The notes beneath the pieces were generated by a model that searched no databases, was not told the origin of the DNA, and was given only the letters and a program-made list of their open reading frames with translations. A program made the position numbers and the translations under genes. From Streptomyces pilosus (GTDB lineage Bacteria; Actinomycetota; Actinomycetes; Streptomycetales; Streptomycetaceae): a DNA stretch of 64,000 nucleotides. Below, piece by piece: positions 1-7,712 of this stretch; position 1 is the stretch's first letter, and every line of letters starts with the position of its first letter. The stretch spans positions 1 through 64,000 of the forward strand of contig NZ_BMTU01000008.1 in assembly GCF_014649835.1 (NCBI RefSeq). Reading direction: 5' to 3'.

Positions 1-185
1 TTCCTCCGGGCGCTTCCCTTCGGTCTTGCGTTTCCGACTCTATCAGATCTTTCCGATCCGATTTCCTCGGTGCTTTCCAGGTTCCCGCTTTCGCGTTTCC
101 CTTTCCGGCGGGACCGACTTTATCAGAGATTCTGAGCCGGTTTTCCCATCCCTCCCGGGACTGGTTCCGGCGCGTGAAGCGTCCG
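1..185 (-). promoter_or_regulatory. Probable upstream promoter/leader region of an rRNA operon lying left of the window
   Basis: No coding sequence is visible here. On the minus strand a 14-base element, TCTGATARAGTCGG, occurs twice (around 113-126 and 33-46). Each copy contains a good streptomycete -10-like hexamer (TAAAGT at 122-117, TAGAGT at 42-37), and purine-rich GGAAA/GAAAG stretches lie around them. From memory this text matches the region upstream of Streptomyces 16S rRNA genes, where several tandem promoters and processing sites lie. The 16S gene itself would lie beyond the left edge and is not seen, so the assignment is inferred. Confidence 0.5.
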
Positions 186-216
186 GGTGCCCGATCGGGG
201 GAGCTGTAAACGTACT

Positions 217-256
217 GGAGCGGGGCGCCCCGATGCAAATCGAGGCGCCCCGCTCC
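217..256 (-). terminator. Terminator stem-loop downstream of rnj
   Basis: A 13-bp inverted repeat (GGAGCGGGGCGCC at 217-229 and its complement at 244-256) encloses one mismatch and a 4-bp inner stem with loop GCAA. It lies 33 bases beyond the rnj stop codon. It has no U-tract, as is usual in streptomycetes. It would separate rnj from the putative rRNA operon leader. Confidence 0.75.
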
Positions 257-288
257 CTGTTCGCCCGTCCGTCGCGTCCGACGGACCG

Positions 289-1974
289 TCAGACCTCGAC
301 CACCACGGGCAGGATCATCGGCCGGCGCCGGTAGGTGTCGGACACCCACTTCCCCAGCGTGCGGCGGATGAGCTGCTGCATCTGATGGGGTTCGACGACA
401 CCGTCCTGGGCGGAACGCTCCAGGACCTCCGTGATCTTCGGGATCACCGCGCCGAACGCGGAGTCCTCGATCCCGGAGCCGCGGGCCTGGACGTGGGGGC
501 CACCCGTGATCTTGCCGGTGGAGGAGTCCATGACGACGAAGACCGAGATGATGCCCTCGTCGCCGAGGATCTTGCGGTCCTTGAGGGCCGGCTCCCCGAC
601 GTCGCCGACGGACAGGCCGTCGACATAGACGTACCCCGCCTGGACCTTGCCGGAGATCTTGGCCTTGCCCTCGACGAGGTCGACGGCCACGCCGTCCTCG
701 GCGATGACGATGCGGTCGTGCGGAACACCGGTCAGGGCGCCCAGCTCGGCGTTGGCACGCAGGTGGCGCCACTCGCCGTGCACCGGCATCAGGTTCTTCG
801 GGCGGCAGATGTTGTAGAAGTACAGCAGCTCGCCGGCCGAGGCGTGGCCCGAGACGTGCACCTTGGCGTTGCCCTTGTGCACGACGTTGGCGCCCCAGCG
901 GGTCAGACCGTTGATCACGCGGTAGACCGCGTTCTCGTTGCCCGGGATGAGGGACGACGCCAGGATCACCGTGTCGCCGTGGACGATGCGGATCTGGTGG
1001 TCGCGGTTGGCCATCCGGGACAGGGCGGCCATCGGCTCTCCCTGGGAGCCCGTGCAGACCAGCACGACCTCGCTGTCCGGCAGGTCGTCGAGGGTCTTGA
1101 CGTCCACGACGAGACCGGGCGGCACCTTCAGGTAGCCGAGGTCACGGGCGATGCCCATGTTGCGGACCATGGAACGGCCGACGAAGGCGACCCGGCGGCC
1201 GTACTCGTGGGCGGCGTCCAGGATCTGCTGGATGCGGTGGACGTGGCTGGCGAAGCTGGCCACGATGATCCGCTTGCGGGCACCGGCGAAGACCTGGCGC
1301 AGCACGTTCGAGATGTCGCGCTCGGGCGGGACGAAGCCCGGGACCTCGGCGTTCGTCGAGTCGGAGAGCAGCAGGTCGATGCCCTCCTCGCTGAGCCGGG
1401 CGAACGCGTGCAGGTCCGTGAGGCGGTTGTCCAGCGGGAGCTGGTCCATCTTGAAGTCGCCGGTGTGGACCGCCATGCCGGCGGGAGTGCGGATGGCCAC
1501 GGCCAGGGCGTCGGGGATCGAGTGGTTGACCGCGACGAACTCGCAGTCGAAGGGCCCGATGCGCTCACGCTGTCCCTCCGCCACCTGAAGGGTGTAAGGG
1601 CGGATGCGGTGCTCCTGGAGCTTCGCCTCGATGAGGGCGAGGGTGAGCTTGGAGCCGATCAGCGGGATGTCCGGCTTCTCGCGCAGGAGGAAGGGGACGC
1701 CGCCGATGTGGTCCTCGTGGCCGTGCGTCAGGACGATGCCCTCGATGTCGTCGAGGCGGTCCCGGATGGACGAGAAGTCCGGCAGGATCAGGTCGATCCC
1801 GGGCTGCTCCTCCTCGGGGAAGAGCACACCGCAGTCGACGATCAGCAGGCGGCCCCCGTACTCGAAGACCGTCATGTTGCGGCCGATCTCGCCGAGACCG
1901 CCGAGCGGGGTGACGCGCAGGCCGCCCTCGGGGAGGGGCGGCGGCGCGCCGAGTTCAGGATGCGGATGACTCAA
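289..1974 (-). CDS. rnj: Ribonuclease J (metallo-beta-lactamase/beta-CASP RNase)
   Basis: Cytoplasmic endo- and 5'-3' exoribonuclease of the RNase J family, acting in mRNA decay and rRNA maturation. The metallo-beta-lactamase zinc motif HGHEDH lies at residues 84-89 and is followed by a beta-CASP domain and the RNase J C-terminal region. I chose the TTG start at 1974 (561 aa), which is preceded by GAGGAG at six-base spacing. An in-frame ATG at 2001 would add nine residues but lies inside a strong hairpin. It is downstream of dapA on the same strand, separated by a 153-base leader. Lying near pnp, it forms part of a local RNA-decay group. Confidence 0.93.
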   Translation of the reverse strand: MSHPHPELGAPPPLPEGGLRVTPLGGLGEIGRNMTVFEYGGRLLIVDCGVLFPEEEQPGIDLILPDFSSIRDRLDDIEGIVLTHGHEDHIGGVPFLLREKPDIPLIGSKLTLALIEAKLQEHRIRPYTLQVAEGQRERIGPFDCEFVAVNHSIPDALAVAIRTPAGMAVHTGDFKMDQLPLDNRLTDLHAFARLSEEGIDLLLSDSTNAEVPGFVPPERDISNVLRQVFAGARKRIIVASFASHVHRIQQILDAAHEYGRRVAFVGRSMVRNMGIARDLGYLKVPPGLVVDVKTLDDLPDSEVVLVCTGSQGEPMAALSRMANRDHQIRIVHGDTVILASSLIPGNENAVYRVINGLTRWGANVVHKGNAKVHVSGHASAGELLYFYNICRPKNLMPVHGEWRHLRANAELGALTGVPHDRIVIAEDGVAVDLVEGKAKISGKVQAGYVYVDGLSVGDVGEPALKDRKILGDEGIISVFVVMDSSTGKITGGPHVQARGSGIEDSAFGAVIPKITEVLERSAQDGVVEPHQMQQLIRRTLGKWVSDTYRRRPMILPVVVEV

Positions 1975-1990
1975 AAGACTCTCCTCAAAC

Positions 1991-2026
1991 ACGCGCGCCA
2001 CGTACCGGTGGGCACGTGGCGCGCGT
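1991..2026 (-). promoter_or_regulatory. Perfect hairpin in the rnj leader
   Basis: A 13-bp perfect inverted repeat (ACGCGCGCCACGT at 1991-2003, complement at 2014-2026) with a 10-base loop sits just upstream of the rnj ribosome-binding site. It could terminate dapA transcription, or be a structure through which RNase J controls its own message. The sequence alone cannot decide between these. Confidence 0.5.
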
Positions 2027-2127
2027 GACGTTCGTGCAGAAGCAGTTGTCGTTGTGGGGTGCGGGCACCGGTGTCCCGCTTCTTCAGTTGTGAAGTACGT
2101 CTGCGCGAGCCGGCGCGCGAAGTCTGA

Positions 2128-3030
2128 TTAGTGGAGTTGTACCCCACCGGCAGCAAGATCGATCTTGAGCTGCTCGACCTCTTCCGGTGTGCACTCGGCC
2201 ATGGGGGCGCGCAGCGGGCCGGCGGGCAGGCCCTTGAGGGCGAGGGCCGCCTTGGTGGTCATCACGCCCTGGGTGCGGAACACCCCCGTGTAGACCGGCA
2301 GCAGCCTCTGGTGGATCTCGGTGGCCTTCTGGACGTCTCCCGAGGTGTACGCCTCGACCAGGGCGCGCAGCTCGGGGGTGACGAGGTGGCCGACGACCGA
2401 GACGAAGCCGACCGCTCCGATGGAGAGCAGGGGCAGGTTGAGCATGTCGTCGCCGGAGTACCAGGCGAGGCCGGAGCGGGCGATGGCCCAGCCGGCGCGG
2501 CCGAGGTCGCCCTTGGCGTCCTTGTTGGCGACGATGCGCGGGTGCTCGGCGAGGCGGACGATCGTCTCGGTGCTGATCGGAACGCCGCTGCGGCCGGGGA
2601 TGTCGTAGAGCATGACCGGCAGCCCGGCGGCGTCGGCGACGGCCGTGAAGTGCCGGTAGAGGCCCTCCTGCGGGGGCTTGTTGTAGTACGGGGTGACGAC
2701 CAGGAGCCCATGGGCGCCGTCACGCTCCGCGGCGCGCGCCAGTTCCGTGCTGTGGTGGGTGTCGTTGGTGCCGACCCCGGCCACGACATGGGCGCGGTCG
2801 CCGACGGCCTCCACGACCGCCCGTACGAGGTCCGATTTCTCCGCGTCGCTGGTGGTGGGGGACTCGCCGGTGGTGCCGTTGATGATCAGGCCGTCGTTGC
2901 CTGCGTCCACCAGGTGGGCGGCGAGCCGCTGAGCGCCGTCGAGGTCGAGTGCGCCGTCCGCCGTGAAAGGCGTGACCATGGCGGTGAGGACCCGCCCGAA
3001 GGGGGTCTGCGGAGTGGAGGTCGGAGCCAT
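2128..3030 (-). CDS. dapA: 4-hydroxy-tetrahydrodipicolinate synthase
   Basis: DapA condenses pyruvate with aspartate semialdehyde in the cytoplasm, the first committed step toward diaminopimelate (cell wall) and lysine. The 300-residue protein has the family length. It shows the GTTGE motif at 52-56, the catalytic tyrosine Y142 in YDIPGR and the Schiff-base lysine K170 in VANKDAKGD. It lies between a terminator-like stem-loop (3103-3142) and the rnj leader hairpin, so it may be transcribed alone or together with rnj. The next pathway enzyme, dapB, is 3.3 kb away in a different operon. Streptomycetes commonly carry more than one dapA-like gene, so the paralogue number is unknown. Confidence 0.93.
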   Translation of the reverse strand: MAPTSTPQTPFGRVLTAMVTPFTADGALDLDGAQRLAAHLVDAGNDGLIINGTTGESPTTSDAEKSDLVRAVVEAVGDRAHVVAGVGTNDTHHSTELARAAERDGAHGLLVVTPYYNKPPQEGLYRHFTAVADAAGLPVMLYDIPGRSGVPISTETIVRLAEHPRIVANKDAKGDLGRAGWAIARSGLAWYSGDDMLNLPLLSIGAVGFVSVVGHLVTPELRALVEAYTSGDVQKATEIHQRLLPVYTGVFRTQGVMTTKAALALKGLPAGPLRAPMAECTPEEVEQLKIDLAAGGVQLH

Positions 3031-3102
3031 GGGTTACACGCTACTCGTTGCTCAGGTCGGGGTCTTCCCTCGGGGGAGGAGACAAGGTGGGACAAAGGGG
3101 GA

Positions 3103-3142
3103 GCCCGGCACTGCCTGCTCGGGGGTTCAGGCAGTGCCGGGC
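3103..3142 (-). terminator. Terminator stem-loop between thyX and dapA
   Basis: A 15-bp perfect inverted repeat (GCCCGGCACTGCCTG at 3103-3117, complement at 3128-3142) with a 10-base loop lies 99 bases after the thyX stop and 73 bases before the dapA start. It probably ends thyX transcription. Confidence 0.75.
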
Positions 3143-3241
3143 CCGTTTGATCAGGCTAGATGAAGTTCATGAAATGCCGCAATACGGACACTTCGTGCGG
3201 CTGATCCGTACATGTGTACTCGCCGGCAGGAGCCGGGCGCG

Positions 3242-3994
3242 TCACGGGGCGATACGGCCGTTGGCGTTGAAGGCGGCGTACGTGAGCGGCATGAGCCGGG
3301 CCCACTCCGCCTCCATCCTCTCGCCGACCATCTCGATCTCCCGCTGCGGGAAGGACGGGACCTTCGCCTGCTCGTGCTGGGTGCGCAGCCCGAGGAAGTG
3401 CATCAGCGAGCGGGCGTTGCAGGTGGCGTACATCGAGGAGTACAGGCCCACGGGCAGCGCCGCACGGGCGACCTCGCGGGCGACCCCCTCGGCGAGCAGC
3501 TTCTGGTAGGCCTCGTACGCCTGGCGGTAGGAGTCGCCCAGCACGTCCTGGACGGCCGAGTGCTGGGCCGGGGTGCCCTCGACGAAGACGTACTTGCCCG
3601 GGCGGCCCTCCTGGACGAGCTTGCGGGAGGCGTCGGGGACGTAGAAGACCGGCTGGAGCTCGCGGTAGCGCCCGGACTCCTCGTTGTAGGACCAGCCGAC
3701 CCGGTGCCGCATGAACTCGCGGAACACGAAGATCGGCGCGCTGACCAGGAAGGTCATCGAGTTGTGCTCGAAGGGGCTGCCGTGCCGGTCCCGCATCAGG
3801 TAGTTGATCAGGCCCTTGGAACGCTCCGGGTCCTTCTGCAGCTCGCCGATGGACTGCTCCCCCAGCGTCGAGACGCGGGCGGCGAACAGGACGTCGGAGT
3901 CGGAGGCGCTGGACTTCACCAGCTCGACGGTGACGTCGCTCCGCAAGGTGACGTCGGTGCGCGGTGACGGCTGGGGGTCGTCGGCGGAGGTCAA
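3242..3994 (-). CDS. thyX: Flavin-dependent thymidylate synthase ThyX
   Basis: ThyX makes dTMP from dUMP using FAD and methylenetetrahydrofolate. The 250-residue protein carries the ThyX signature starting RHR at residues 96-98 and continuing to the RY at 109-110. Relative to the textbook RHR-x7-S pattern there is one extra residue before the serine (S107), which I believe is normal in this actinobacterial subgroup. The start codon is TTG at 3994, preceded by GGAAGGA at suitable spacing. It is transcribed away from the small gene at 4167, with about 170 bases of shared upstream DNA. Confidence 0.93.
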   Translation of the reverse strand: MTSADDPQPSPRTDVTLRSDVTVELVKSSASDSDVLFAARVSTLGEQSIGELQKDPERSKGLINYLMRDRHGSPFEHNSMTFLVSAPIFVFREFMRHRVGWSYNEESGRYRELQPVFYVPDASRKLVQEGRPGKYVFVEGTPAQHSAVQDVLGDSYRQAYEAYQKLLAEGVAREVARAALPVGLYSSMYATCNARSLMHFLGLRTQHEQAKVPSFPQREIEMVGERMEAEWARLMPLTYAAFNANGRIAP

Positions 3995-4166
3995 GGGGGT
4001 CCTTCCCGTCGCGGCTGCTGTGCGGCGCCCACTCTACGGGGCCCCCGGAACCGTGCGGGAAGTGCCCTGCCGTGACGGAGTATGCGTGCGTGGGCACCTT
4101 TTGGGGCATCCGCTCGTCTGTATCGGTGACAGTGATCCGTTCGATCCCGAAGGGAGACGCATCCCG

Positions 4167-4406
4167 ATGTTCGGTCGGCGCGAACCCGTACCGTTCGCCT
4201 TCGTCGCCGAGGCGGACAGGTTCCGCAGCAACGTCGCCCCGCCGCCCCGTGAGCGGGCCTCCGCCGGACAGCTGGCCGGGCGCTGGCTGCTCGGGCTGAC
4301 CCTGGTCGCCGGCCTGGTGGGGTCGCTGGTCCTGGGCACGCCCGCGATGTCCACCGCCCCGTCGGGGACGGAGACCGGGCAGTCGCAGGCCACCGACGGC
4401 CGCTGA
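4167..4406 (+). CDS. Small membrane protein, unknown function
   Basis: This 79-residue protein has a charged N-terminal part (residues 1-37), one strongly hydrophobic segment at about 39-58, and a short Ser/Thr/Gly-rich tail that probably faces outside. The ATG start follows AGGGAG at about 11 bases. It is divergent from thyX and followed by another membrane-protein gene at 4521 on the same strand. I recognise no family. A conserved small gene at this place in Streptomyces chromosomes fits my memory, but its role is unknown. Confidence 0.7.
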   Translation: MFGRREPVPFAFVAEADRFRSNVAPPPRERASAGQLAGRWLLGLTLVAGLVGSLVLGTPAMSTAPSGTETGQSQATDGR

Positions 4407-4520
4407 GCCGTCCTGTCCCGACGCACCGGCGCCGTCCGGACCCCCGAGGGTGGTGACGGGTGACACAGATCGGTAGCCTCACCGGGCACTGCCCACGCAT
4501 GGATCGAGTGAGGACCAGCC

Positions 4521-5075
4521 GTGCCCCTGCCCTTCCTGACGGCCGACCGCGCCTTCGACACGGCGGACGACGTCGCCCTGCCGTACGACGACCGGGACCG
4601 CTGGCGGCGCCCGTACCGTCCCGGGCCCTGGCGGGTGGGGGCGGCGGCGCTCCTGCTGCTGCTCGCCTCGTTCGTGCTGTTCGCCGGGGTGATCATCGCG
4701 GCGACGGCGTCGGTGTCGTCCGCCGGGACGGTGTTCGCCATCGCGCTGGCCGGGGTCGCCTGCGCGCTGCGCCTGCTGCGCATGGGCGTCTGGGTCAGCG
4801 CCCGGGGGCTGCGTCACGTGGCCTTCGTCAGCACCCGCACGACGGCCTGGGACCAGGTCGCCGCCGTGCGTACCGTGCAGCAGCCGGTGCGCTGGCTGGG
4901 ACTGCCGCGGACGGTGCAGGGGCAGGCGCTGGTGCTCGACCGGCAGGGGCGTCCGGCGGACTCGCCGCCGCTGCTGACCTCGCACAACGCGGACTTCCTG
5001 GGGCGCGACCAGCTGGCCTTCGACCGGGCGGCCGACACCCTGGAGGCCTGGGCGGCCGAGTACGGGCGCGCCTGA
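4521..5075 (+). CDS. Membrane protein with a PH-like domain
   Basis: The 184-residue protein has two adjacent hydrophobic segments (about 38-62 and 67-88), then a soluble segment typical of bacterial PH-domain proteins, with the pattern WVSARGLRHV followed by a WDQVAAVR stretch (about 94-120). Such domains are usually cytoplasmic and membrane-linked, with no known enzymatic activity. The GTG start is preceded by GAGGA. It ends 21 bases from the convergent gene at 5097. The PH-like assignment rests on sequence pattern only. Confidence 0.75.
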   Translation: MPLPFLTADRAFDTADDVALPYDDRDRWRRPYRPGPWRVGAAALLLLLASFVLFAGVIIAATASVSSAGTVFAIALAGVACALRLLRMGVWVSARGLRHVAFVSTRTTAWDQVAAVRTVQQPVRWLGLPRTVQGQALVLDRQGRPADSPPLLTSHNADFLGRDQLAFDRAADTLEAWAAEYGRA

Positions 5076-5096
5076 GCCGCCCGCTGCCCCGCGTGC

Positions 5097-5540
5097 TCAG
5101 GCCGAGGTCTTGTGCAGGGTGATCGCCCGCTGCATGGCCTTGCGGGCGCGCGGGGTGTCCCGGGCGTCGTGGTAGGCGACGGCGAGCCGGAACCAGGTGC
5201 GCCAGTCGTCGGGGGCGTCCTCCGTCTCGGCCCTGCGCCGGGCGAAGACCTCGTCCGCCGAGTCCCGGTCGATCCGGCCGCTGGGCAGGCGCTTCAGCTC
5301 GTCGACGGGCAGGCCGCCCTCCGCGTCGAGCAGGGCCGCGAGCCGGTTGGCGTCGCGGACGAACTCGGTGTTCTTCCACAGGAACCAGACACCGATGACC
5401 GGCAGGATCAGCACTGCCGCGCCGAAGGTGACGGTGAGCGGCGTGCCGGCCTCGATGAGCAGCACACCCCGGCTGCCGACCAGGACGAAGTAGACGACCA
5501 GGACGGCGGCCGTGACGGCGTAGGAGATCTTGGCGCGCAT
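5097..5540 (-). CDS. Membrane-anchored TPR-like protein
   Basis: This 147-residue protein has two N-terminal hydrophobic segments (about 5-27 and 38-56) and a soluble, charged C-terminal part. The region at about 110-140 (WFRLAVAYHDARDTPRARKAMQRA) looks like one tetratricopeptide repeat. It is the last gene of an apparent operon after dapB, 14 bases downstream of it, and the ribosome-binding site is weak, so translation may depend on dapB. Function is unknown; a scaffold at the membrane is a guess from the TPR-like part. Confidence 0.75.
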   Translation of the reverse strand: MRAKISYAVTAAVLVVYFVLVGSRGVLLIEAGTPLTVTFGAAVLILPVIGVWFLWKNTEFVRDANRLAALLDAEGGLPVDELKRLPSGRIDRDSADEVFARRRAETEDAPDDWRTWFRLAVAYHDARDTPRARKAMQRAITLHKTSA

Positions 5541-5554
5541 GGGTCTGCCGGTGC

Positions 5555-6307
5555 TCAGTTCAGGTCGAGGAAGTGTTCCAGGCCGAAGGTGAGGCCCGGG
5601 GTGGTCACCACGCGGCGGACGCCGAGCAGGATGCCCGGCATGAAGCTGCTGTGGTGCAGGGAGTCGTGGCGGACGGTGAGGGTCTCGCCCTCGCCGCCGA
5701 GGAGGACCTCCTGGTGGGCGAGGAGCCCGCGCAGTCGGACCGCGTGCACCGGGACCCCGTCGACGTCGGCGCCGCGGGCGCCGTCGAGGGCGGTGGCCGT
5801 GGCGTCGGGGGCGGGCGGGCTGCCGGCCCGGCGGCGGGCCTCGGCGATGAGCTGGGCGGTGCGCGTGGCGGTGCCGGAGGGGGCGTCGACCTTGTTCGGG
5901 TGGTGCAGCTCGACGACCTCGACCGATTCGAAGTACGGGGCGGCGATCTGCGCGAACCTCATGGTGAGGACGGCGCCGATGGAGAAGTTCGGCGCGATGA
6001 GCACGCCCGTCTCCGGGGACTGGTCCAGCAGGCCCCGGAGCTGCGCGAGGCGGTCGTCGGTCCAGCCGGTCGTGCCGACGACCGCGTGGATGCCGTGACG
6101 CACGCAGAAGTCGAGGTTGCCCATGACCGAGGCGGGAGTGGTCAGCTCGACGGCGACCTGGGCGCCCCGCTCGGCGAGGGTCTCCAGCTTGTCGTCCCGG
6201 CCGAGGGCGGCCACCAGCTCCATGTCGTCGGCGGCCTCGACGGCCCGGACCGCCTCGGAACCGATCCGGCCCTTGGCGCCGAGGACCGCCACGCGCAGCT
6301 TGCTCAT
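5555..6307 (-). CDS. dapB: 4-hydroxy-tetrahydrodipicolinate reductase
   Basis: DapB reduces the DapA product with NAD(P)H in diaminopimelate/lysine synthesis. The 250-residue protein begins with a Rossmann dinucleotide motif (G10, G13, R14, G16) and carries the substrate-binding motif ELHHPNKVDAPSGTA at 133-147. The start ATG at 6307 follows GGAAG; a longer reading frame runs upstream but lacks family residues. It lies 25 bases after the M16 peptidase gene, in the same operon as rpsO and pnp. Confidence 0.94.
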   Translation of the reverse strand: MSKLRVAVLGAKGRIGSEAVRAVEAADDMELVAALGRDDKLETLAERGAQVAVELTTPASVMGNLDFCVRHGIHAVVGTTGWTDDRLAQLRGLLDQSPETGVLIAPNFSIGAVLTMRFAQIAAPYFESVEVVELHHPNKVDAPSGTATRTAQLIAEARRRAGSPPAPDATATALDGARGADVDGVPVHAVRLRGLLAHQEVLLGGEGETLTVRHDSLHHSSFMPGILLGVRRVVTTPGLTFGLEHFLDLN

Positions 6308-6332
6308 CTTCGTTGCTTCCTTACGGGAGGGG

Positions 6333-7712
6333 TCAGGCGACGGCGTCGTGCAGGCGGGACGCCTGCTTGTCCTTGAGCGGGCCGATGACCGACAGGGACG
6401 GCCGCCGCCCCAGGACGTCACGGGCGACCGCGCGGACGTCGTCCGGGGTCACCGAGGCTATCCGGGCCAGCATGTCGTCGACCGACATCTGCTCGCCCCA
6501 GCACAGCTCGCTCTTGCCGATACGGTTCATCAGCGCACCGGTGTCCTCGAGGCCGAGGACGGTGGAGCCCCTCAGCTGGCCGATGGCGCGCTCGATCTCC
6601 TCGTCGGGCAGTCCGTGCTCGGCGACGTGGTCGAGTTCGTCGCGGCAGATCTTCAGCACGTCGTGCACCTGGGAGGGCCTGCAGCCCGCGTACACGCCGA
6701 ACAGGCCGCAGTCGGCGAAGCCGGAGGTGTACGAGTACACGCTGTAGGCGAGGCCGCGCTTCTCCCTGACCTCCTGGAACAGCCGGGAGGACATGCCGCC
6801 GCCGAGGGCGGTGTTCAGCACGCCGAGGGCCCAGCGCCGTTCGTCGGTGCGGGCGAGGCCCGGCATGCCGAGGACGACGTGCGCCTGCTCGGTCCTGCGG
6901 CCGACGTGCTCGACCCGGCCCGCGGTGCGCAGCGTGCGCAGGCCGCCGCGCGGGGCGACCGGCACGGCGCCGGGGTCCTTGAGGGCTCCGGCCTTCTCGA
7001 AGGCGGTACGGACCTGGCGGACGACCTTGCTGTGGTCGACGTTGCCGGCGCAGGCGACCACGAGGTGGGTCGGGTCGTAGTGCTTCTTGTAGAAGCGGCG
7101 GATGCGGTCGGCGGTGAGGGCGTTGACCGTGTCGACCGTGCCGAGGACCGGGCGGCCGAGGGGGTTGTCGCCGAACATGGTGTGCGCGAACAGGTCGTGC
7201 ACGCAGTCGCCGGGGTCGTCCTCGGTCATGGCGATCTCTTCGAGGATGGCGCCGCGCTCGACGTCGACGTCCTCCTCCCGGATCACCGAGCCGGTGAGCA
7301 TGTCGCACACCACGTCGATGGCGAGCGGCAGGTCGGTGTCGAGGACACGCGCGTAGTAGCACGTGTACTCCTTGGCCGTGAACGCGTTCATCTCGCCGCC
7401 GACGGCGTCGAGCGCGGCGGAGATGTCCAGGGCGGACCGGCGGGACGTGCCCTTGAAGAGCAGGTGCTCCAGGTAGTGCGTGGCGCCGTTGAGCGCCGGG
7501 GTCTCGTCGCGGGAGCCGACGTGCGCCCAGATGCCGAAGGTCGCCGAGCGGACCGAGGGCAGGGTCTCGGTGACGATGCGCAGGCCGCCGGGGAGGGTGG
7601 TCCTGCGGACCGTACCGATGCCGTTCTCGCCCTTGATGAGGGTTTGGGTACGGGCGACGGCCCGCGCCTCCGAGGAGGAGCGGGCCGTCGCCTTGGCGCT
7701 ACGAGACGTCAC
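6333..7712 (-). CDS. M16-family zinc metallopeptidase (processing-peptidase-like)
   Basis: A 459-residue member of the M16 (insulinase/mitochondrial processing peptidase) family. It contains the inverted zinc motif HYLEH at 79-83 and a downstream glutamate pair at 158-159 that should supply the third ligand. The C-terminal half has the usual inactive M16 repeat, including the GGGMSSRLFQEVREKRGLAY region near residue 320. The GTG start overlaps the pnp stop (GTGA), a sign of translational coupling. This pnp-M16 pairing is common in Gram-positive bacteria; the physiological substrate is not known to me. Confidence 0.9.
   Translation of the reverse strand: MTSRSAKATARSSSEARAVARTQTLIKGENGIGTVRRTTLPGGLRIVTETLPSVRSATFGIWAHVGSRDETPALNGATHYLEHLLFKGTSRRSALDISAALDAVGGEMNAFTAKEYTCYYARVLDTDLPLAIDVVCDMLTGSVIREEDVDVERGAILEEIAMTEDDPGDCVHDLFAHTMFGDNPLGRPVLGTVDTVNALTADRIRRFYKKHYDPTHLVVACAGNVDHSKVVRQVRTAFEKAGALKDPGAVPVAPRGGLRTLRTAGRVEHVGRRTEQAHVVLGMPGLARTDERRWALGVLNTALGGGMSSRLFQEVREKRGLAYSVYSYTSGFADCGLFGVYAGCRPSQVHDVLKICRDELDHVAEHGLPDEEIERAIGQLRGSTVLGLEDTGALMNRIGKSELCWGEQMSVDDMLARIASVTPDDVRAVARDVLGRRPSLSVIGPLKDKQASRLHDAVA

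Noticed and set aside
187..2028. A long plus-strand frame opposite rnj
   Set aside because: Its translation is the Asp/Val/Gly-rich complement of RNase J codons; it has no domain and no ribosome-binding site.
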